From Clostridiales bacterium UBA4644 (GTDB taxonomy: Bacteria; Bacillota; Clostridia; Oscillospirales; Butyricicoccaceae): a DNA stretch of 64,000 nucleotides. The notes beneath the pieces are model-generated. The model searched no databases and was not told where the DNA came from. It saw nothing but the letters and a program-made list of their open reading frames with translations. Numbering within the stretch: the first letter of the stretch is position 1; each line of letters opens with the position of its first letter. Below are positions 60,871 through 64,000 of the stretch, one piece after another. The stretch lies in contig DHMK01000040.1 in assembly GCA_002405755.1 (NCBI GenBank), forward strand, positions 731 to 64,730, in the 5' to 3' direction. A program made the position numbers and the translations under genes.

Positions 60871-63519
60871 GTGAAGTACTATTGCAGTGAGAAGGAGACC
60901 GTGCTGCAATCGCTGGAAACCACGGAAAAGGGCCTCACCGCGGAGGAAGCCCGCCGGCGGCTGGAGAAAAACGGAAAAAACCGCCTGAAGGCGGAAAAGG
61001 GAAAGCCCCTGATCCTGCGCTTTTTTGAGCAGATGGCCGACCCCATGATCCTCATCCTGCTGGCAGCCGCCGCCATCAGCGGCGTTTTGGCCGTGGTGGA
61101 AAACGAAAGCTTCTCCGATGTGATCATCATTCTGGCGGTGGTCATCATCAATGCGGTGCTGGGGGTCTACCAGGAAAATAAGGCGGAAAAGGCCATCGAG
61201 GCCCTGCAGGAAATGTCTGCCGCCACCTCTCGGGTGCTGCGTGACGGCAAGGCCGTCACCATCCACAGCGAGGATCTTGTGGTGGGCGATATCATCCTGC
61301 TGGAGGCCGGCGACGCCGTCCCCGCAGACGGCCGCATTCTGGAAAGCGCCAGCCTGAAGGTGGAGGAAGCCGCCCTCACCGGCGAATCCGTCCCCGTGAC
61401 CAAGTTTATCGATATCATCAATCTTTCGGAGAGTGCACGGGACGTCCCCCTGGGCGACCGGAAAAACATGGTCTACATGGGCAGCACCGTGGCCTATGGC
61501 CGCGCCACTGCAGTGGTCACCGCCACCGGCATGGATACGGAAATGGGCAAGATCGCCGGCGCGCTGACCCAGACCGTCCAGGGCCAGACACCCCTGCAGA
61601 TCAAGCTGAATCAGCTGTCTAAAACGCTGACCTGGCTGGTGCTGATCATTTGCGCCGTGGTCTTCGGCGTGCAGCTGCTGCGGGCCGGCGGCCTGAGCTT
61701 TGACGTGGCGCTGCATTCCTTCATGATCGCCGTTTCGCTGGCGGTGGCAGCCATCCCCGAGGGCCTGGCCGCCGTGGTGACGGTGGTGCTCTCCATCGGC
61801 GTGACCAATATGTCCAAGCGGGCCGCCATCATCCGCCGGCTCACCGCCGTGGAGACCCTGGGCTGCGCCCAGATCATCTGCTCCGATAAGACCGGCACGC
61901 TGACGCAGAATCAGATGACCGTGGTGGAGACCTATGGCGACGATCCCGAAAGGATCGCCGAATCCTTCGCCCTGTGTACCGACGCCCGTCTGGAGCCCGG
62001 ACAGACGGAATCCACCGGCGACCCCACCCAGACCGCCGTGGTCAACTATGCGCTGAAGCTGGGCCTGCCCAAGTATCAGCTGGAAGCGGAGCATCCCCGG
62101 GTGGGGGAGATCCCCTTTGATTCCGGCCGCAAGCTGATGACCACCGTCCATGTTTACGACGATACCTTTGTGCAGCACACCACCGGCGCGCCGGATGTGG
62201 TCATCGGCCGCTGCAGCACCATCCTGCGGGACGGCAAGGTGATCCCCATGACGGAGGAGCTTCGGGAGGAGCTTCGCATCGCCAACAAGGCCATGGCCGA
62301 TAAGGCGCTGCGCGTGCTGGCGGCGGGCTTTAAGGTCCTGAAGGAAAAGCCGGAGCGCTGCGAGCCGGAGGCGATGGAGCATGATCTCTGCTTCCTGGGC
62401 CTCTGCGGCATGATCGACCCGGTGCGGCCGGAGGTAAAGGCCGCCATCGCGGAATGCCGCACCGCCGGCATCCGGCCCATCATGATCACCGGCGACCATA
62501 TCGACACTGCCGTTGCCATCGCAAAGGAGCTGGATATCCTTCAGCCTGGCGATAAGGCCATCACCGGCGCGCAGCTGGACCAGATGACCGACGCGGAGTT
62601 TGAAAAGGCGTTCCGCAGCATCAGCGTCTATGCCCGGGTCCAGCCGGAGCACAAGACCAGGATCGTCTCCGCCTGGCGCGGCGCAGGCTATGTCACGGCC
62701 ATGACCGGCGACGGCGTCAACGATGCGCCCTCCATCAAAACGGCGGATATCGGCGTTGGCATGGGCATCACGGGAACCGATGTGACCAAAAATGTGGCGG
62801 ATATGGTGCTGGCGGACGATAATTTTGCTACCATCGTGGGCGCCGTGGAGGAAGGCCGCCGCATTTACGACAATATCCGCAAGGCGATCCAGTTCCTGCT
62901 TGGCTCCAACATGAGCGAGGTGCTGAGCATCTTCCTTTCCACGCTGCTTGGCTTTACCATACTGCAGCCGGTGCATCTGCTCTGGATCAATCTGGTGACC
63001 GACTGCTTCCCGGCGCTGGCGCTGGGCATGGAGAGCGCGGAGCCGAATATCATGCGCCGCAGCCCCCGCAAGGCTACAGACGGCATCTTCTCCGGCGGCA
63101 TGGGCGTGGATGTGCTGTATCAGGGCGTGTTCATCTCGCTGCTGACCATCGCGGCCTATTTCATCGGCCATTTCATGGAGTCCGGCGTCTGGGAGATCCC
63201 GGCCAACGGCCTGAGCCCCGACGGCACCACCATGGCCTTTGTCACCATGTCCATGGCAGAGATCTTCCACAGCATGAATATGCGCTCTCAGCGGGGCAGC
63301 ATCTTCCGGCTGCGCACGAAGAACAAGATGCTGATCTTCTCCTCCCTGGGCTCTCTGCTGGCTACGACGCTGGTCTGCGAGGTGCCTGTGCTGGCCCGCG
63401 CCTTCGACTTCACCTCTGTGGAGCTGAAGGAATATCTGGCGGCGATGGCGCTGGGCGTCTGCATCATTCCGCTGGTGGAGCTGGTCAAGCTGATCCAGCG
63501 CAGGAGCAGCAAGGCGTAA
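60871..63519 (+). CDS. P-type cation-translocating ATPase, probable Mn2+ (or Ca2+) exporter
   Basis: 882-residue P2-type ATPase of the Ca2+ (PMR1/YloB-like) group. In order: actuator motif LTGESVPVT near residue 170, ion-site helix AAIPEGLAAVVTVVLSIG near 294-311, phosphorylation site CSDKTGTLTQN with the aspartate near 336, a nucleotide-binding domain, and the hinge MTGDGVNDAP near 612, followed by C-terminal helices. Annotators would usually call it a calcium ATPase. The Mn2+ riboswitch in its leader argues that it exports manganese, as proposed for Lactococcus YoaB. The GTG at 60871 was chosen because AAGGAAAGGATG precedes it and upstream in-frame sequence is riboswitch. Confidence 0.93.
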   Translation: MKYYCSEKETVLQSLETTEKGLTAEEARRRLEKNGKNRLKAEKGKPLILRFFEQMADPMILILLAAAAISGVLAVVENESFSDVIIILAVVIINAVLGVYQENKAEKAIEALQEMSAATSRVLRDGKAVTIHSEDLVVGDIILLEAGDAVPADGRILESASLKVEEAALTGESVPVTKFIDIINLSESARDVPLGDRKNMVYMGSTVAYGRATAVVTATGMDTEMGKIAGALTQTVQGQTPLQIKLNQLSKTLTWLVLIICAVVFGVQLLRAGGLSFDVALHSFMIAVSLAVAAIPEGLAAVVTVVLSIGVTNMSKRAAIIRRLTAVETLGCAQIICSDKTGTLTQNQMTVVETYGDDPERIAESFALCTDARLEPGQTESTGDPTQTAVVNYALKLGLPKYQLEAEHPRVGEIPFDSGRKLMTTVHVYDDTFVQHTTGAPDVVIGRCSTILRDGKVIPMTEELREELRIANKAMADKALRVLAAGFKVLKEKPERCEPEAMEHDLCFLGLCGMIDPVRPEVKAAIAECRTAGIRPIMITGDHIDTAVAIAKELDILQPGDKAITGAQLDQMTDAEFEKAFRSISVYARVQPEHKTRIVSAWRGAGYVTAMTGDGVNDAPSIKTADIGVGMGITGTDVTKNVADMVLADDNFATIVGAVEEGRRIYDNIRKAIQFLLGSNMSEVLSIFLSTLLGFTILQPVHLLWINLVTDCFPALALGMESAEPNIMRRSPRKATDGIFSGGMGVDVLYQGVFISLLTIAAYFIGHFMESGVWEIPANGLSPDGTTMAFVTMSMAEIFHSMNMRSQRGSIFRLRTKNKMLIFSSLGSLLATTLVCEVPVLARAFDFTSVELKEYLAAMALGVCIIPLVELVKLIQRRSSKA

Positions 63520-63537
63520 CGCATGAGCAAACCCAAG

Positions 63538-63566
63538 GGCGGCAGGGCTTCCTGCCGCCTTTTTTC
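63538..63566 (+). terminator. Terminator after the P-type ATPase
   Basis: An 8-base-pair perfect stem GGCGGCAG/CTGCCGCC with a six-base loop, followed by TTTTTTCTTTT. Confidence 0.9.
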
Positions 63567-63581
63567 TTTTGCTGCCGCCGG

Positions 63582-63610
63582 TTGACAGTCTGCCCGGCCG
63601 GCCTTATAAT
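63582..63610 (+). promoter_or_regulatory. Consensus sigma-A promoter for mutT
   Basis: TTGACA (63582-63587) and TATAAT (63605-63610) at exactly 17 bases: a perfect consensus, the strongest promoter in the window, 29 bases before the start codon. Confidence 0.85.
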
Positions 63611-63639
63611 AGGCAAAGAAGAAAAAGGGGGGGATCGGA

Positions 63640-64000
63640 ATGACAGAGGTCGTGGCTGCCCTGATCTGGCAGGGGGAAAGGTTTTTAGCTTGTCAGCGTC
63701 CGCCACACAAGGCGCGGGGCCTGCTTTGGGAGTTTGTCGGCGGGAAGGTGGAGCCGGGAGAGACGAAGGAGCAGGCGCTGATCCGGGAATGCCGTGAGGA
63801 GCTGGATGTGACCGTCCGGGTGGGCGAAGTCTTTCTGGAGCTGACCCATGAATATCCGGATCTGACGGTACATCTGACGCTGTTCCACGCCGGCATTGCA
63901 GCCGGAACGCCAAAGCTGCTGGAGCATCAGGCGCTTCGCTGGCTCACGGTAGAGGAGATGGACCAATATCCCTTCTGCCCGGCGGATCAGGCGATTTTGG
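63640..64000 (+). CDS. mutT: MutT-type Nudix hydrolase (cut by window edge)
   Basis: First 120 codons of a Nudix hydrolase; the C-terminus (probably about 10-15 residues) lies beyond the window. The Nudix box is GGKVEPGETKEQALIRECREEL near residues 37-58 (G-X5-E-X7-R-E-X-X-E-E), complete with metal-binding glutamates. The opening TEVVAALIWQGERFLACQRP and WEFVGGK are typical of MutT/8-oxo-dGTP diphosphatase, which removes oxidised dGTP from the nucleotide pool. Specificity could differ among Nudix paralogues. The ATG follows AAAGGGGGGGATCGGA and has a consensus promoter. Confidence 0.9.
   Translation, partial: MTEVVAALIWQGERFLACQRPPHKARGLLWEFVGGKVEPGETKEQALIRECREELDVTVRVGEVFLELTHEYPDLTVHLTLFHAGIAAGTPKLLEHQALRWLTVEEMDQYPFCPADQAIL

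Overview
The window reads as a chromosomal segment of a GC-rich, anaerobic, endospore-forming member of the Clostridia, most likely Oscillospiraceae-like. Anaerobiosis is suggested by pyruvate:ferredoxin oxidoreductase. Spore formation is shown by a complete spoIIIAA-AH operon, gpr, spoIIP and gerW. The lineage is suggested by AddAB instead of RecBCD and by an IspH-ribosomal protein S1 fusion in a cmk-plsC-ispH/rpsA cluster. Almost everything is core genome. I see no insertion sequence, prophage, CRISPR array, tRNA or rRNA.

Layout. 1-12.2 kb is a mosaic of short transcription units: PFOR (cut by the left edge), YifB/ComM, DegV, oligoendopeptidase F with a CPBP membrane protease, endonuclease III, a PflX-like radical SAM protein with dipeptidase PepV, NAD synthetase and pyrophosphatase. 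12.4-17.4 kb is the spoIIIA operon, which builds the mother-cell channel to the forespore, followed by an Asp23-family gene. 17.5-22.2 kb holds a large two-part lipoprotein with a PstS-like half and a glycosyltransferase-pyruvyltransferase (CsaB) fusion. 22.4-29.3 kb is addBA. 29.4-34.4 kb holds yigZ, hflX, rpmE, a membrane-anchored parvulin and a cysteine-rich conserved protein.

34.6-49.3 kb is one long co-directional run with many stop/start overlaps: lon, engB, lysA, an M50 protease, scpAB, DUF2953, gerW, dac, rluB, an RpiR regulator, a BaiN-type flavoprotein, cmk, plsC and ispH-rpsA. It links proteolysis, ribosome assembly, chromosome condensation, diaminopimelate/lysine, wall trimming, lipid and isoprenoid synthesis, and translation. 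49.3-50.0 kb is a lower-GC patch with a GNAT acetyltransferase and unexplained inverted repeats. 50-56.1 kb holds an ABC exporter, rpsT, the gpr-spoIIP spore pair, lgt and an EamA transporter. 56.2-60.6 kb is a nucleoside ABC importer with cytidine deaminase. 60.6-63.5 kb is a manganese (yybP-ykoY) riboswitch controlling a P-type cation ATPase, and the right edge cuts a MutT-type Nudix gene.

I did not find a convincing wholly new multi-gene system. The points most worth a second look are regulatory or architectural: a promoter, Shine-Dalgarno sequence and in-frame ATG inside ispH-rpsA that could express S1 separately; the Mn2+ riboswitch with a readable antiterminator/terminator switch; a cluster of DnaA-box-like sites between yifB and degV; palindromes placed on the promoters of the CsaB fusion, the ABC exporter and rpmE; interleaved divergent promoters between the CPBP protease and nth; an apparent CTG start for spoIIIAE; and the 790-residue lipoprotein whose second half I cannot assign.

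Promoters and terminators were found by eye; hairpins were checked base by base but no folding program was run.
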